From: Gillisella taibaishanensis
GTDB lineage: Bacteria > Pseudomonadota > Alphaproteobacteria > Rhizobiales > Rhizobiaceae
Length of the DNA stretch: 64,000 nt
Assembly (NCBI RefSeq): GCF_001938985.1
Contig: NZ_MKIN01000023.1
Location: 308,056-372,055, forward strand
Direction: 5' to 3'
The first letter of the stretch is position 1, and every line of letters starts with the position of its first letter. Of the stretch, positions 7,632 through 18,400 are shown piece after piece. The notes under the pieces are model-generated. The model saw only the letters and a program-made list of their open reading frames with translations. It was not told where the DNA came from and made no database searches. The position numbers and the translations under genes are program-made.

Positions 7632-10600
7632 CCGATCGCCATCAGGCTGGCATTGCCGCCGGCCGCCGCAGTATTGGTCGAGATCGACACTTCCTCGACC
7701 AACCAATCCAGGCAATAGGCATCGTCATCGGCCATCTTCTGGCTCGATGCCGCCTGAACGAGAACCAGCGGGCCGGGTAGCGCTGCGATGGCCTTCATAT
7801 CGGCGACGATGCTCTCCCCTTCCCCCTCCAGCAGCGCGCCGGCGAAGGGACCGGCAGCAGAGAAATTGGAACGGGGCACAAACCGGATACGAGTCCGCAG
7901 GCTCTCAGGAAGGTCTGAAAGCGTCGCAGCAAGCCCTTCGCTCTCCGCGATAACGACGCTATTGCCTGTCGCAAGCGCGCTTGCCACCTGGCGATAGAGA
8001 CCGGCGGTGCTGCGCGGCATCAGGAGGATAGAGCCACGGCCATGCAGGGCATAGAGATTGCGCTCGCCGACCGGGCCCGCGAGTTCCTGAACGAGTCCCA
8101 CGGCCGACAGGCTGCCAAGATGGCGCGCCGCTTCTGCGGCACCGTCTTCGCCGCGCGCCTCTAGCAGGCGAATGAAATCCAGCAGTCCGTTGTCGACATG
8201 AACCGAACTATGGCGGGGAGGCACCGGCGGCGTCTGTACCAGACGGCCCAGATAAAGCGGCCCGCCCGCCTTCGGTCCGGTGCCGGAAAGGCCCCGTCCG
8301 CCAAACGGCTGCACGCCGACGACAGCCCCGATGACGTTGCGGTTGATGTAGAGGTTACCAGCCTTAATCCGAGCAGTAACATGAGCGATGGTCTCATCCA
8401 GCCGGGTGTGCAGACCAAAGGTCAGGCCGTAGCCGGAGGCATTGATCTGGTCGATCAACCGGTCGAGATCGCGGCGACGATACCGCAACACATGCAAGAC
8501 CGGACCGAAGACCTCCCGGCCGAGATCCGACAGCGCATTGATCTCAATGATCGTTGGCGCGACATAGGTGCCGAGACTGATATCGTCGCCCCCGCCGATC
8601 TGCTCGACGGCAAGACCACGCGCCCGCATCGCCTCGATATGGGCCTCGATCACGCCTTTGGCCTCGTCCGTGATCACAGGGCCGATATCGGCCGACAGGC
8701 GGTCGGTGCGACCAAGCGTCAACTCATGCAGAGCGCCCTTCAGCATGGCAAGCGTACGGTCTGCCACCTCTTCTTGAAGGCACAGTACCCGAAGCGCAGA
8801 ACAGCGCTGACCGGCACTGTCGAAGGCGGAAGCGATGACATCAGCCACCACCTGTTCGGCCAGCGCCGAGGAATCGACAATCATCGCGTTTTGGCCGCCG
8901 GTCTCGGCAATCAGCGGGATCGGCTTGCCACTCGGTCCAAGCCGGCTTGCCAGTTGCGCCTGAATCAGTTTGGCGACTTCAGTGGAGCCGGTGAACATCA
9001 CGCCGGCGACCTCGGGTGCGGCAACCAGCGCAGCACCGACCCGCCCATCGCCCGGCAGAAGCTGCAGCGCCGTTGTCGGTACCCCGGCTTCAAACAGAAG
9101 GCGAACGGCTTCGGCGGCGATTAGCGGCGTTTCCTCGGCGGGCTTGGCCAGAACCGGATTGCCGGTCACCAGAGCCGCCGCCACCTGGCCGGCAAAAATC
9201 GCCAGCGGAAAATTCCAGGGGCTGATGCAGACGACCGGCCCAAGCGGCGCATGTACCGGCCCAAGTGTCCGTCGCGCCTGTTCGCCATAGTAGCGCAGGA
9301 AGTCGATGGCTTCGCGCACTTCGGCAATCGCATTGGCGGCCGATTTTCCCGCCTCCCGCATGATCAGACCGAGCAGCACCGGTAACCGGGCTTGCATCAG
9401 ATCGGCGGCCTGCTCGAGAATGCGGGCGCGCTCGGACGGGGGTGTCGCCGCCCAGGCCTCGGCATGATCGGCGGCATCGGCAACCGCCTGGCGTGCCTCC
9501 GCCTCGCTTGCCTCCCTGACATGGCCGACGACATCCCGATGATCACCAGGATTGAGAACCGGACGAGAAGGCCACTCGCCTGCCGCAGCGATCAGGCAGG
9601 GCGATGCCATCCAAGGCGTCTGGCTCGTCTGGCGCAAAGTGTCGCCGAGCGTCTGCAGGACCGCTTCGTTGGAGAGATCAAGACCGGCGGAATTGTTGCG
9701 CGCACCGAACAAGTCGGTCGGTAGAGCAATACGGTCGTGCTTTGCACCTGGCACCGTCATCGCCCTGACAGCTTCGACCGGATCGGCAATCAAGGATTCC
9801 ACGGAAACCGAGGGATCGGCGATCCGGTTGACGAAGGAAGAATTGGCGCCGTTTTCGAGCAGCCGACGCACGAGATACGCAAGCAGCGTCTCATGCGTGC
9901 CGACAGGAGCGTAGATCCGGCACGGTCGGTCGAGCTTCGCCTTACCCACCACTTCGTCATAGAGCGGCTCGCCCATGCCGTGCAGGCATTGGAATTCATA
10001 GGAGCCGGTCGAAAAATCAGGCCCAGCCAGATGATAGATCGCTGCCAGCGTCTGGGCATTGTGGGTGGCAAATTGCGGGAAAATTACATCGCGGGCATCC
10101 AGCAGCTTCCGGGCGCAGGCGATGTAGGACACATCGGTGTGGACCTTGCGTGTGTAGACGGGGAAATCCTCCAGTCCGTCCACCTGGGCGCGCTTGATCT
10201 CCGCATCCCAATAGGCACCCTTGACCAGCCGCACCATGATGCGGCGCTGAGCGCGGCGGGCGAGATCGATGATGAAATCCAGCACGAAGGGGCAGCGCTT
10301 GCCATAGGCCTGCACCACGAAGCCCATGCCGTCCCAGCCAGCGAGATCGGGATCAAGGCAGAGATCTTCAAGCAGATCCAGCGACAACTCCAGCCGGTCG
10401 GCTTCCTCGGCATCGATATTGAGGCCGATATCATAGCCTTTGGCAAGCTGCGCCAGAGCCTTTACCCGCGGCAGCAGTTCCGCCATGACCCGCTCGGCCT
10501 TAGCGCGACTATAGCGCGGATGCAGCGCCGACAGCTTGATGGAGATGCCCGGACCATCGTAAATGCCGCGCCCGGCAGACGCCTTGCCGATGGCATGGAT

Positions 10601-11335
10601 AGCCTGCTCATAGTCGGCAAAATAGCGCTTGGCATCAGCACCGGTGGTCGCGGCCTCGCCCAGCATGTCATAGGAATAGCGAAAGCCTTTGGCTTCCAGC
10701 GGAACCGACCGTTTCAGCGCCTCCCCGATGGTCTCGCCGGTCACGAATTGCTCGCCCATCATCCGCATGGCCATGTCGACGCCACGGCGGATGACCGGCT
10801 CGCCGCACCGAGCGATCAGCCGAGTCAGCGCTGCCGACAGGCTGCGGTCGTTGACCGTCGCGGTCAGCTTGCCGGTCACGACAAGACCCCAGGTAGCGGC
10901 ATTGACGAACAGCGACCGGTCGGTGCCGAGATGTGCCTTCCAGTCACCTTCAGCGATCTTGTCGCGGATCAAGGCGTCGCGCGTGGCATCGTCGGGAATG
11001 CGCAGCAATGCCTCGGCGAGGCACATCAGCGCCACGCCCTCCTGACTGGACAGCGAATATTCATGCACCAGACCTTCGACGCCGCTGCCTCGGTGCTTTG
11101 CGCGCAGCGCTTCCACCAGCTTGCGGGCCGTGGTCGCCACTGAATAGGCCATCTCTGACGGCAGGGTTGCCGCGTTCAAGAGCGGCGCTAGGCATTCCGG
11201 TTCGGGACGCCGATAAGCAGCGGTGATAGCCTGCCGGAGCGGGCTTTGCTGCCGGACTACTGGAGCGAAATTTGAAAAAATCGGCTCTTGCGAAGAGGAA
11301 ACGGCCTGCGCTGCGACGGAAACGCTCTGGTTCAT
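7628..11335 (-). CDS. putA: Bifunctional proline dehydrogenase / P5C dehydrogenase PutA
   Basis: A protein of about 1,235 residues that oxidises proline to glutamate in two steps, with FAD in the N-terminal PRODH barrel and NAD+ in the C-terminal aldehyde dehydrogenase. The PRODH part includes [13 protein letters not shown], the [18 protein letters not shown] segment and [20 protein letters not shown]. The dehydrogenase part has [19 protein letters not shown], the [15 protein letters not shown] region with the conserved glutamate, and the catalytic cysteine in [14 protein letters not shown] further C-terminal domain follows, as in long PutAs. There is no ribbon-helix-helix DNA-binding domain at the N-terminus, so it should not repress itself; the divergent Lrp-type gene does that job. 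The ATG at 11335 has AGGA eight bases upstream and is preferred over a GTG nine codons earlier. Confidence 0.95.
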   Translation of the reverse strand: MNQSVSVAAQAVSSSQEPIFSNFAPVVRQQSPLRQAITAAYRRPEPECLAPLLNAATLPSEMAYSVATTARKLVEALRAKHRGSGVEGLVHEYSLSSQEGVALMCLAEALLRIPDDATRDALIRDKIAEGDWKAHLGTDRSLFVNAATWGLVVTGKLTATVNDRSLSAALTRLIARCGEPVIRRGVDMAMRMMGEQFVTGETIGEALKRSVPLEAKGFRYSYDMLGEAATTGADAKRYFADYEQAIHAIGKASAGRGIYDGPGISIKLSALHPRYSRAKAERVMAELLPRVKALAQLAKGYDIGLNIDAEEADRLELSLDLLEDLCLDPDLAGWDGMGFVVQAYGKRCPFVLDFIIDLARRAQRRIMVRLVKGAYWDAEIKRAQVDGLEDFPVYTRKVHTDVSYIACARKLLDARDVIFPQFATHNAQTLAAIYHLAGPDFSTGSYEFQCLHGMGEPLYDEVVGKAKLDRPCRIYAPVGTHETLLAYLVRRLLENGANSSFVNRIADPSVSVESLIADPVEAVRAMTVPGAKHDRIALPTDLFGARNNSAGLDLSNEAVLQTLGDTLRQTSQTPWMASPCLIAAAGEWPSRPVLNPGDHRDVVGHVREASEAEARQAVADAADHAEAWAATPPSERARILEQAADLMQARLPVLLGLIMREAGKSAANAIAEVREAIDFLRYYGEQARRTLGPVHAPLGPVVCISPWNFPLAIFAGQVAAALVTGNPVLAKPAEETPLIAAEAVRLLFEAGVPTTALQLLPGDGRVGAALVAAPEVAGVMFTGSTEVAKLIQAQLASRLGPSGKPIPLIAETGGQNAMIVDSSALAEQVVADVIASAFDSAGQRCSALRVLCLQEEVADRTLAMLKGALHELTLGRTDRLSADIGPVITDEAKGVIEAHIEAMRARGLAVEQIGGGDDISLGTYVAPTIIEINALSDLGREVFGPVLHVLRYRRRDLDRLIDQINASGYGLTFGLHTRLDETIAHVTARIKAGNLYINRNVIGAVVGVQPFGGRGLSGTGPKAGGPLYLGRLVQTPPVPPRHSSVHVDNGLLDFIRLLEARGEDGAAEAARHLGSLSAVGLVQELAGPVGERNLYALHGRGSILLMPRSTAGLYRQVASALATGNSVVIAESEGLAATLSDLPESLRTRIRFVPRSNFSAAGPFAGALLEGEGESIVADMKAIAALPGPLVLVQAASSQKMADDDAYCLDWLVEEVSISTNTAAAGGNASLMAIG

Positions 11336-11462
11336 CACACATATCCTGGCTGGAAGGATCACATGCCATCATCATACCACGTCTGCAATTCAGTAAGAGA
11401 ACTTGAATTTGCGCCACTTCTAGGTAATTTCTCCAAAAAATAACAAGACTTTGGGAAAATTA
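11336..11462. promoter_or_regulatory. Divergent putA-putR promoter region
   Basis: The 127 bases separate the divergent starts of putA and the Lrp-type regulator and are fairly AT-rich on the putR side (around 11428-11462). By analogy with known PutA/PutR pairs in alphaproteobacteria, PutR binding and proline-dependent activation should occur here. I do not see an unambiguous operator. Confidence 0.6.
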
Positions 11463-11933
11463 ATGGTGAAAGCGGACATCAGCAGTGAACTCGACACATT
11501 CGATTTGAAGATCGTCGAAGCCCTGTCACAGGACGGGCGCATGTCGATAACGGAATTGTCGCAGCACGTGGGCCTGTCGAAAACCCCATGCCAGGTGAGA
11601 CTGAAACGGTTGATGGACGAGGGCTATATCCTCGGCTTTCGCGCCGTACTCGACGCGCGCAAATTCGGTCTCGACCATATTGCCTTTGCCGAGGTCAAAT
11701 TGTCCGATACGCGCGAAACTGCTCTCAGCGAGTTCAACACCGCCGTGCGCAAGATCCGCGAGGTGGAGGAATGCCACATGATCGCCGGCGCCTTCGACTA
11801 TCTGCTGAAGGTGCGCACCAGCGATATCAGACGCTACCGTCAGGTTCTTGGCGAGAAGATTTCCAGCCTGCCGCATGTGGCGAGCACATCGACATTCGTG
11901 GTCATGCAGGCGGTCAAGGAATATGGGCGATAG
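11463..11933 (+). CDS. putR: Lrp/AsnC-family proline regulator PutR
   Basis: A 156-residue Lrp/AsnC-type transcription factor. The N-terminal helix-turn-helix is clear (DLKIVEALSQDGRMSITEL then QHVGLSKTPCQVRLKRLMDEG), followed by the ligand-binding RAM domain with GAFDYLLKVRTSDI and the C-terminal TFVVMQAVKE strand. The divergent position next to putA makes it the proline-responsive activator PutR. The ATG at 11463 has GGGA six bases ahead; an upstream in-frame TTG at 11451 lacks a good ribosome site. Confidence 0.92.
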   Translation: MVKADISSELDTFDLKIVEALSQDGRMSITELSQHVGLSKTPCQVRLKRLMDEGYILGFRAVLDARKFGLDHIAFAEVKLSDTRETALSEFNTAVRKIREVEECHMIAGAFDYLLKVRTSDIRRYRQVLGEKISSLPHVASTSTFVVMQAVKEYGR

Positions 11934-11959
11934 TCTCCCATTACGCCTGTCAGCGGCGA

Positions 11960-12124
11960 TCAGTGAACCGTGTCGGGACGCTGATGTTCGTCGTCGAGAA
12001 TGCGATAGACTTCGTAGAGCGCGTTGACGAGCACATCGGTCAGCGTATCGATTTCCTGGCTCAGAACCAGGGCTGCCAAGTTGGAATTTTCGATGCTCGC
12101 ATCCGGTTCGAAGTCGTCAGACAT
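11960..12124 (-). CDS. Small hypothetical protein (54 aa)
   Basis: A short acidic open frame, MSDDFEPDASIENSNLAALV onward, predicted mainly helical (SQEIDTLTDVLVNALYEVYRIL). A purine-rich AGGATAAGG sequence precedes the ATG at 12124 by a few bases, which supports translation. I do not recognise a family or function. It is convergent with putR. The roughly 300 bases on its upstream side (12125-12421) contain nothing else I can identify. Confidence 0.5.
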   Translation of the reverse strand: MSDDFEPDASIENSNLAALVLSQEIDTLTDVLVNALYEVYRILDDEHQRPDTVH

Positions 12125-12421
12125 AGGCCTTATCCTGTATTCCGGGATCATCCCGGTGACCGCGAGCCGTCCCATTGCGCCGCAAAGGCGCGAAAAGGCT
12201 CCGTCGTGTTATGTCGACGCATCTTCGCAGCGAATCACCGATCGGCCCGAAGAGCGCTTGTGCCGGGTAACATCGTCATCATGACGAGGACTTGCCGTAA
12301 CACTATTGAAAAGCCTAGAGGCACTCGCTTGCGCGGAACTGGATCGTCTCCTCGTCTTTGGTAAGGGCGTGGCAGCAAGGCCCAACCCGCCATGGAAAAA
12401 CAAATCAGGGCGTAAAAACCG

Positions 12422-13015
12422 ATGTTTACCCTTACCGGCCTACACAGCTACGAGCAGGAGATCAAGAAGAGCCGGTTTCGCGCACAGGCTTTTGCCGTGA
12501 CGGATGAGGGCGAGATCCGGTCCCTTCTCGATGCCCACGCAGATGCGGGCGCCAATCACAATTGCTGGGCCTGGCGGCTTGGTCAGGCCTATCGCTTTCA
12601 TGATGACGGAGAACCGTCGGGCACTGCTGGCAAGCCGATATTGCAGGCGATAGACGGGCAGGCGCTGGATGGGGTTCTGGTCATCGTCACCCGGTGGTTC
12701 GGCGGCATCCTGCTGGGCAGCGGCGGGCTGATGCGCGCCTATGGCGGCACGGCGGCACAGTGCCTGCGAGACGCACCGAAGTCAGAGATTATCCTGCGAA
12801 CCGAGCGGAGCATGCATGTCGGGTTTAGCGATCTCGCCTTGGTCAAGGCCAGGCTCGCCGCAATCGACAATCTGCTGATTCGCAGCGAAGCCTTTACCGG
12901 GACCGGCGCCGAGATCACTCTTGCCATTCCAGACGGAAGCCTGGAGGTGGTCATCACGATGGTCAAGGATATCACGGCTGGCAGGACCATCGTGAGCAGC
13001 GAGGACGAACCTTAA
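12422..13015 (+). CDS. YigZ / IMPACT-family protein
   Basis: A 197-residue UPF0029/IMPACT-family protein. The N-terminal domain carries the family hallmarks: KKSRFRAQAFAV, then a HADAGANHNCWAWR segment, HDDGEPSGTAGKPIL, and VTRWFGGILLGSGGLMRAYG. A C-terminal ferredoxin-like domain of about 70 residues follows (DLALVKARLAAIDNLL). Related proteins are linked to translation control in eukaryotes (IMPACT), but the bacterial role is not settled. It starts at 12422 without a neighbouring operon partner and ends directly at a repeat element. Confidence 0.88.
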   Translation: MFTLTGLHSYEQEIKKSRFRAQAFAVTDEGEIRSLLDAHADAGANHNCWAWRLGQAYRFHDDGEPSGTAGKPILQAIDGQALDGVLVIVTRWFGGILLGSGGLMRAYGGTAAQCLRDAPKSEIILRTERSMHVGFSDLALVKARLAAIDNLLIRSEAFTGTGAEITLAIPDGSLEVVITMVKDITAGRTIVSSEDEP

Positions 13016-13018
13016 GCT

Positions 13019-13120
13019 TAGAGTCTGTCAGGTTCAGATTGAACCAGACAGACTCTAAGCTTCTTTGTTTTCGTTTGTCTTTTCGGGAAAACCGGGGTCC
13101 GCTTTTCCCTGACAAACTCT
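13019..13120. repeat. Two-module intergenic palindromic repeat (RIME-like), copy B
   Basis: Module 1 is a hairpin at about 13020-13056 in which GAGTCTGTCAGGTTCA pairs with TGAACCAGACAGACTC. Module 2 follows with a T-rich linker and the core TTTTCGGGAAAACCGGGGTC, and ends in GACAAACTCT. The reverse complement of 30961-31056 matches it over nearly its full length with few differences. It sits exactly between two convergent genes and its right end touches the stop codon of the SDR gene, so it may also work as a terminator. Confidence 0.75.
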
Positions 13121-13919
13121 ATTTGCGCCCACCGCGACTGTACCACCAATAGAGAAGCGGCCGCACCAGCGAGCCGAAGCGGGCGAGAAGCAGCAGCGTC
13201 ATGCCGAAATAGATCTCGCTGCGACCCTTTTGCAATTGGCTGACGATCCTGGCCGCCACAGCGTCGGCACTCCAGGGCTTGACGGTGCCCATCACCCGCT
13301 GCGCCTGCGGCGAGCGCAGAGGAAGTTCTCCGGCCAATTGCGGCGTATCGGTATCGGGCGGAAAGCAGATCGCGACCTTCAGCTTCGTCCCAACCGCTTC
13401 CATCCGAAGCGAATCGGCAAGGCCCACCAGCGCAGCCTTTGAGGCGCAGTATGGACCATAGCCATGCAGACCGATGAAGGCGGCCCCAGACGAGAGAAAC
13501 AGCATGGTGCCGCCTGCGCTTGCCATAGCCGCCCACAGCGCCTTAGCCGCGTGAATGGTGCCCATGACATTGATGTCGAGCTGGCGGCGCGCATCGGCGA
13601 TATCAATGGCCTCCAGCGTCGCCGGATGCACGACACCGGCGCAGGTAATCAGCAAGTCGCAGGGGCCAAACCGCTGCTGCGCCTCTGCGATGGCTGCGGA
13701 AATTCCGGCAAAATCGGTGACATCAGCGCTCTGCAGGCCGATGTCGGCCTCTTTGGCGTGGAACCGCAGTTGACCGCGCGCAGCTTCAAGCCGCTCAGGC
13801 GAACGGGCGATCAGGGTCAGCTTAGAACCCTTGGCAAGATAGGCCTTGGCCAGAGCCAGGCCGATGCCGCTCGATCCGCCGGTGATGATCACATGGCGTG
13901 GCGCATTGCGGCTGGTCAT
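13119..13919 (-). CDS. SDR resembling 3-ketosphinganine reductase, third gene of the PKS cluster
   Basis: A 266-residue classical short-chain dehydrogenase. The cofactor motif TGGSSGIG is at the N-terminus, NAG-type CAG follows, and the catalytic set is S144, Y157 and K161 (YCASK). What sets it apart is the segment CFPPDTDTPQLAGE: the PPDTDTP motif is a hallmark of 3-ketodihydrosphingosine reductases (KDSR, Tsc10). As in KDSR, a hydrophobic C-terminal stretch follows (LLLLARFGSLVRPLLYWWYS), suggesting membrane association. It lies 12 bases downstream of the alpha-oxoamine synthase gene. Inference: it reduces the 3-ketone of the amino ketone released by that synthase, using NADPH. The start ATG has GAAGG nine bases upstream. 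Confidence 0.85.
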   Translation of the reverse strand: MTSRNAPRHVIITGGSSGIGLALAKAYLAKGSKLTLIARSPERLEAARGQLRFHAKEADIGLQSADVTDFAGISAAIAEAQQRFGPCDLLITCAGVVHPATLEAIDIADARRQLDINVMGTIHAAKALWAAMASAGGTMLFLSSGAAFIGLHGYGPYCASKAALVGLADSLRMEAVGTKLKVAICFPPDTDTPQLAGELPLRSPQAQRVMGTVKPWSADAVAARIVSQLQKGRSEIYFGMTLLLLARFGSLVRPLLYWWYSRGGRK

Positions 13920-13931
13920 GGAATTGGGCCT

Positions 13932-15302
13932 TCAGCGCTGCTGCGCGAGCTGTAGCATGACCTTCTGGACATCCATGGAGCCCATTCCGAAATTCTCCGC
14001 CTTCAGGCGATCGAGAATTTCAGCGGTCTTTTCGACGCTGCGGATGATCTGCTCCGGCTGATGGGCGCTGGTGATGAAGAAACGCAGCCGCGCCAAGCCC
14101 TCCGGCACCGCCGGATAGATGATCGGCAAGGCATTGATGCCAGCCTCGAACAGCTCGTTCGACAGCTGCACGGCCCTGAGCGAATCCGCGACAATCACAG
14201 GCACGACGGAGAAGCCTTCGCTAAGGCCGGTATCCAGGCCCTTTACCTTGGCGTGATCGAGAAACAGCTGGCTGTTGCGGCGCAGCGCTTCAACCCGCTC
14301 CGGCTCTTCCTCGAGAACTGAGAGGCTAGCGATGGCAGACGCTGCCAAGGCCGGGGCGAGACCAACACTGTAGACGAAGCCTCCAGCCTGCGCCTTCAGC
14401 AAGGTGATCAGCGCCTCGTTGCCGGCAACATAGCCGCCGCAGCTGCAGGTCGTCTTGGAGAGCGTTCCCATCCAGATATCGACTTCAGCAGGATCGATGT
14501 CGAAATGTTCGAAAATGCCGCGGCCGCGCCCGCCGAGTACGCCAAGCGAATGGGCCTCGTCCATCATCAGCCAGAAATTATACTTCTTCTTCAGCGCGAT
14601 CAGGCCGGGCAGGTCTGCCACGTCGCCATCCATCGAAAAGATGCCCTCGGAGACCACCAGGATCCGCTCATGCAGCGGAGAAAGGCTCGTAAGGATCCGT
14701 TCCAGATCCGCCACGTCATTGTGCTTGAAGAAGCGCCTGTTGGCACCGGACAGCTTGATGCCGGTCAGAGCACTGTTGTGGATGAACTCGTCATGGATCA
14801 CCAGATCCTTAGGGCCCATCAGGCTGCCGATGGTGGTGACATTGGTGAGATAGCCGCTGACGAAACAGATGGCGGCATCGGTTTGATAATTGCGGGCGAA
14901 AGCCTCTTCGAGCTCGGCATGAATTGTCCGCTCGCCAGCGACCAGCCGACTAGCGGACGCAGAAATTCCAAACTGCTCGATCGCCCTCAAGGCCGCCGAG
15001 CGAACGCGTGGATCACTATTCAAACCGAGATAATCGTAGGAGGCGAAATTGTCGAGCGAGCGGCCGTCGATATCGGCAATGGCTCCTGAGGAGCCTTCAT
15101 GGGCGCGATAGAAGGGGTTGTCCATGTCGAGCTGCTCGCTGACGAGCTTCTGCATCATGACTTGCTTGTACTCGGGCAGATCGGCAAAACCTGCCTGGCT
15201 GCGCGTCACACTCTGCTGGCTGCGGCTCGCCCGACTGCGATCCACATCCTTTTGCACGCCGCGCATGCGAGCCAGCAGGTCCTGACGCTTATTCTCGTTC
15301 AT
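13932..15302 (-). CDS. PLP-dependent alpha-oxoamine synthase (serine-palmitoyltransferase-like)
   Basis: A 456-residue fold-type-I PLP enzyme of the alpha-oxoamine synthase family (AONS, KBL, SPT). These condense an amino acid with an acyl thioester and lose CO2 to give a 2-amino-3-ketone. Visible signatures are NYLG-like ASYDYLGLNSDPRV, GISASASRLVAGE (family GxxxxGSRxxxG, altered), DEAHSLGVLGGRGRG and the PLP lysine K283 in GTLSKTTCSCGGYVAG. An N-terminal extension of about 50 residues precedes the usual core. It is not next to bio genes. Its place directly after a polyketide synthase lacking a thioesterase suggests it takes the ACP-bound chain as acyl donor, as Fum8-type enzymes do. The amino acid substrate is unknown. 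The ATG at 15302 (AGGG ten bases before) is preferred over a TTG at 15311. Confidence 0.87.
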   Translation of the reverse strand: MNENKRQDLLARMRGVQKDVDRSRASRSQQSVTRSQAGFADLPEYKQVMMQKLVSEQLDMDNPFYRAHEGSSGAIADIDGRSLDNFASYDYLGLNSDPRVRSAALRAIEQFGISASASRLVAGERTIHAELEEAFARNYQTDAAICFVSGYLTNVTTIGSLMGPKDLVIHDEFIHNSALTGIKLSGANRRFFKHNDVADLERILTSLSPLHERILVVSEGIFSMDGDVADLPGLIALKKKYNFWLMMDEAHSLGVLGGRGRGIFEHFDIDPAEVDIWMGTLSKTTCSCGGYVAGNEALITLLKAQAGGFVYSVGLAPALAASAIASLSVLEEEPERVEALRRNSQLFLDHAKVKGLDTGLSEGFSVVPVIVADSLRAVQLSNELFEAGINALPIIYPAVPEGLARLRFFITSAHQPEQIIRSVEKTAEILDRLKAENFGMGSMDVQKVMLQLAQQR

Positions 15303-15416
15303 ACGCAGCAAACCCTAGCAAATTTTAGTGATCGTCCATCACCTATGCAGAATGGAGCGGTATTTTTCAACCCAAACCTAGGCAAAACGGCAATGGAAGG
15401 CAAAAAGCGATGCGTT

Positions 15417-18400
15417 TTACTGTCCTTGACCGCTATGACGGCGATGCAGATCGTCCATGATCTTGTTGTCTTCCGCTGGCGCTTCGTCTAGCCCGCCGGC
15501 GCGCGCGCGCTGATTGACCTTTTCATACAGGCGCCGCGTCAGATCACCGACAGTGGCATTGTCGGCAAGGCTGCTCAGCGGAATATCGAAGCCGGTATTC
15601 TGCTCGAAATTCATGCCCAGTTCGACGGCCATGAGGCTGTCCAGCCCGATATCCTTGAGCACGCTACCGGCAGAAACGCTTTCCTTCGGTACACGAAGCG
15701 TATCGGCAATCTCGCCGGCAAGCACGGCAAACAGCGCTTCCTGGGCTGCAGCTGGCGCCTTGCCGTCGACCAGCGCTACCAGGTCAATCTCGCCACCCTC
15801 GCCGCTGCCAGCATGCTGGCTATTGCGACGCATGATCAGCGAAAACAGCGGTTCGTTGATCACGGCAAGCGAATGAGCGGCGGCCCAATCAAATTCGGAG
15901 ATCGTCACCACGGCCGCATCCACGCTGCCGGTATCAACGGCGACGTAACGACCGACAGACGCCAGGGCATCGCGCGCGTCGAGCGCCGTCTTGCCGATCC
16001 GGCGCCCCAGCCGCTCGTTGACCTGGGCGTTGCGCGCGAGATAGCCAGCGTCGGCAATCGCTCCGAACCCGACCGCAAGGCCCGGAAGACGTTCGGCCCG
16101 CCGAGCGCGCGCCAAGCCTTCGAGGAAGCCGTTTGCTGCCACGTAATTGCCCTGCCCCGGGTTACCGACATAGGTAGTGACCGAAGAAAACAGAATGAAG
16201 TGGTCGAGTGCGTCCTTGCGCGTCAAGCGGTCCAGGAGCGCTGCACCCTTGGCTTTGACCTCAATGACCGGTCGGTTGCGCTCGGGCGTCAGATTGGAAA
16301 TGAAGGCATCGTCGAGCACCATGGCCGCGTGGACGATGGTCTTCAGCGGAGCGATGTTGCGCAACTGTGCCAGCATGCCATCAAGCGCGGTCTCATCCGT
16401 CACATCGCAGGCGCAGACATGTGCAGTGACGCCCTGCGTTGACCACCGGTCGATTGCCGACTGCGTCTCGGCGTCGACGACACCACGTCGGGTGGAGAGC
16501 GCGATCTGACGGGCACCCTGCTCAACCAACCACTCGGCCGCAGCAAGACCGAAGCCGCCAATACCGCCGACCACCAGATGCAGGCCGTCGGGATCGACGA
16601 CCATCCGCTTGGAGGGCCGTACCACCACACGATCGCGGCCCGCCACAGGCGGCAACACGATGATCTTGCCGACATGACCGGCATTCTGCATCAGCCGGAA
16701 GGCGTCGCCGATTTCGTCATGCTCAAAAGCGCGGAAGGGAAGCGGTGTGAACACGCCCTCTTCGAACAATGTGCCGATTTCCGTCAGCATGCGCCGCGAA
16801 AGCTCCGGATGCAGCACCAGCAACTGGTCGGCATCGATACCGAAATAACTGACATTGCGCCGGAAGGGCCGTAGCCCGATCTTGCTGTCGGTATAATAGT
16901 CACGCTTGCCGAGTTCCAGGAACCGGCCGAAGGGCTTGACCAGCGACAGCGACTTTTCCATCGCCTCGCCGAACAGCGAATTCAAAACGAGATCGACGCC
17001 TTCGCCACCGGTAACCCCCATCACATCGCTGACGAAGCCGAGCGAACGGCTATCGAAGACATGGTCGGCGCCTAGCGTTTCAAGGAAACGCCGCTTTTCC
17101 GGTGTGCCGGCTGTGGCGATGATCGTTGCGCCAAAATGCCGGGCCACCTGCAAGGCGGCGAGGCCGACGCCACCGGCGGCACCTTGGATCAGAATGGTTT
17201 CGCCCGGGCGCACCCGGCCAAGCTCATGGATCGCATAATAGGCCGTCAGGAATACGACCGGAATGCTGGCCGCCGAAACCGTATCGACACCATCAGGCAA
17301 CTTCGCCAGGCCGGCCCGCTCCACCTTCACGTGAGTGCCGAAGGCGGCAGCAGCAATCGCCATAACCTTGTCGCCAACCGCGAGATCATCGACCTTGTCA
17401 CCGACAGCGATCACTTCGCCCGAAAATTCCATGCCGATCGAAGCGCCGGCAAAACCGTCTTCCAGCGCCTCTTCCGGCAGAAGGCCCATGGCCCACATGA
17501 CGTCACGGAAATTCAAGCCGGTCGCCGCCGTCTTGACCAGCACTTCTGTCGGTCCGATCGATGGCACTGGGCAACTTTCCCACCGGATGCTCGCTACCTG
17601 CGATGGCACCTGCTGGCGAATGACAGCAGACTCAAAGTCGGACGTGCGCTGAGCCATCAGCGGTGCCGCACCCGGCACAGCACGCAACTCGGCCATGCGG
17701 CCCGTTTCCGGCTCTACCAACCATTCACGGTTGTCACTTTTGCCAGCCAGCAGCCGCATGCCCCAATCCAGCATGATTTCCAGCGTATTGCTGGCCGGAC
17801 CAGTATCGACGACCCTGATATCAAGCACCTCGAATTCGTTGCGCAGCACGCGAGCAAAGGCCCAAAGACCAGCGTTGACCGCATCAGAGCGGCTACGGCC
17901 GGAGCGACCACCCTCCGAACCGAAGGCGATTTCGGTAACCGGCGCACCACCTGGAAGCACCAGCGTCACGGCAAGCCGCTTTTCCGGCTGCTGAGCCAGG
18001 GCATCCGGCGCACTCGCCGCCATGGCAAGAGCACTCAAGGCAGCAACCCGCTCCTGCAACAGCAGCGACCCGTCGCTGCCAGCACCCGGATCCGGCATCA
18101 GCCAAACCATTCCGGCGGGCGGTGCAGTACCTCCGCCGAGCGCAGCCGCAAGCAATGCCCGATCTTTCTCCAAAATGCCTGACAGGCACAGGGTCGAAAC
18201 CTGTGAGCCACCAAGCGCACGGGCCGCAGCTGAAAGCCGGGCCAGATCCGCAGTCTTTTCATGCACGACGATGACAGGCCGTTTCGCAGGCGCCTCAACT
18301 ACAGCCGCCGCATCCTGCAGACCATCAACACCAATTTCGCCAACAGAAGACCTGCCCTGCGCTTCGATCGCGACAAGGCTGCCACCTTCTGCTTGCAGCT

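Noticed and set aside
13932..15302. Biotin synthesis enzyme BioF
   Set aside because: The fold fits, but there are no bio genes nearby, and the PKS and KDSR-like neighbours point to another acyl donor.
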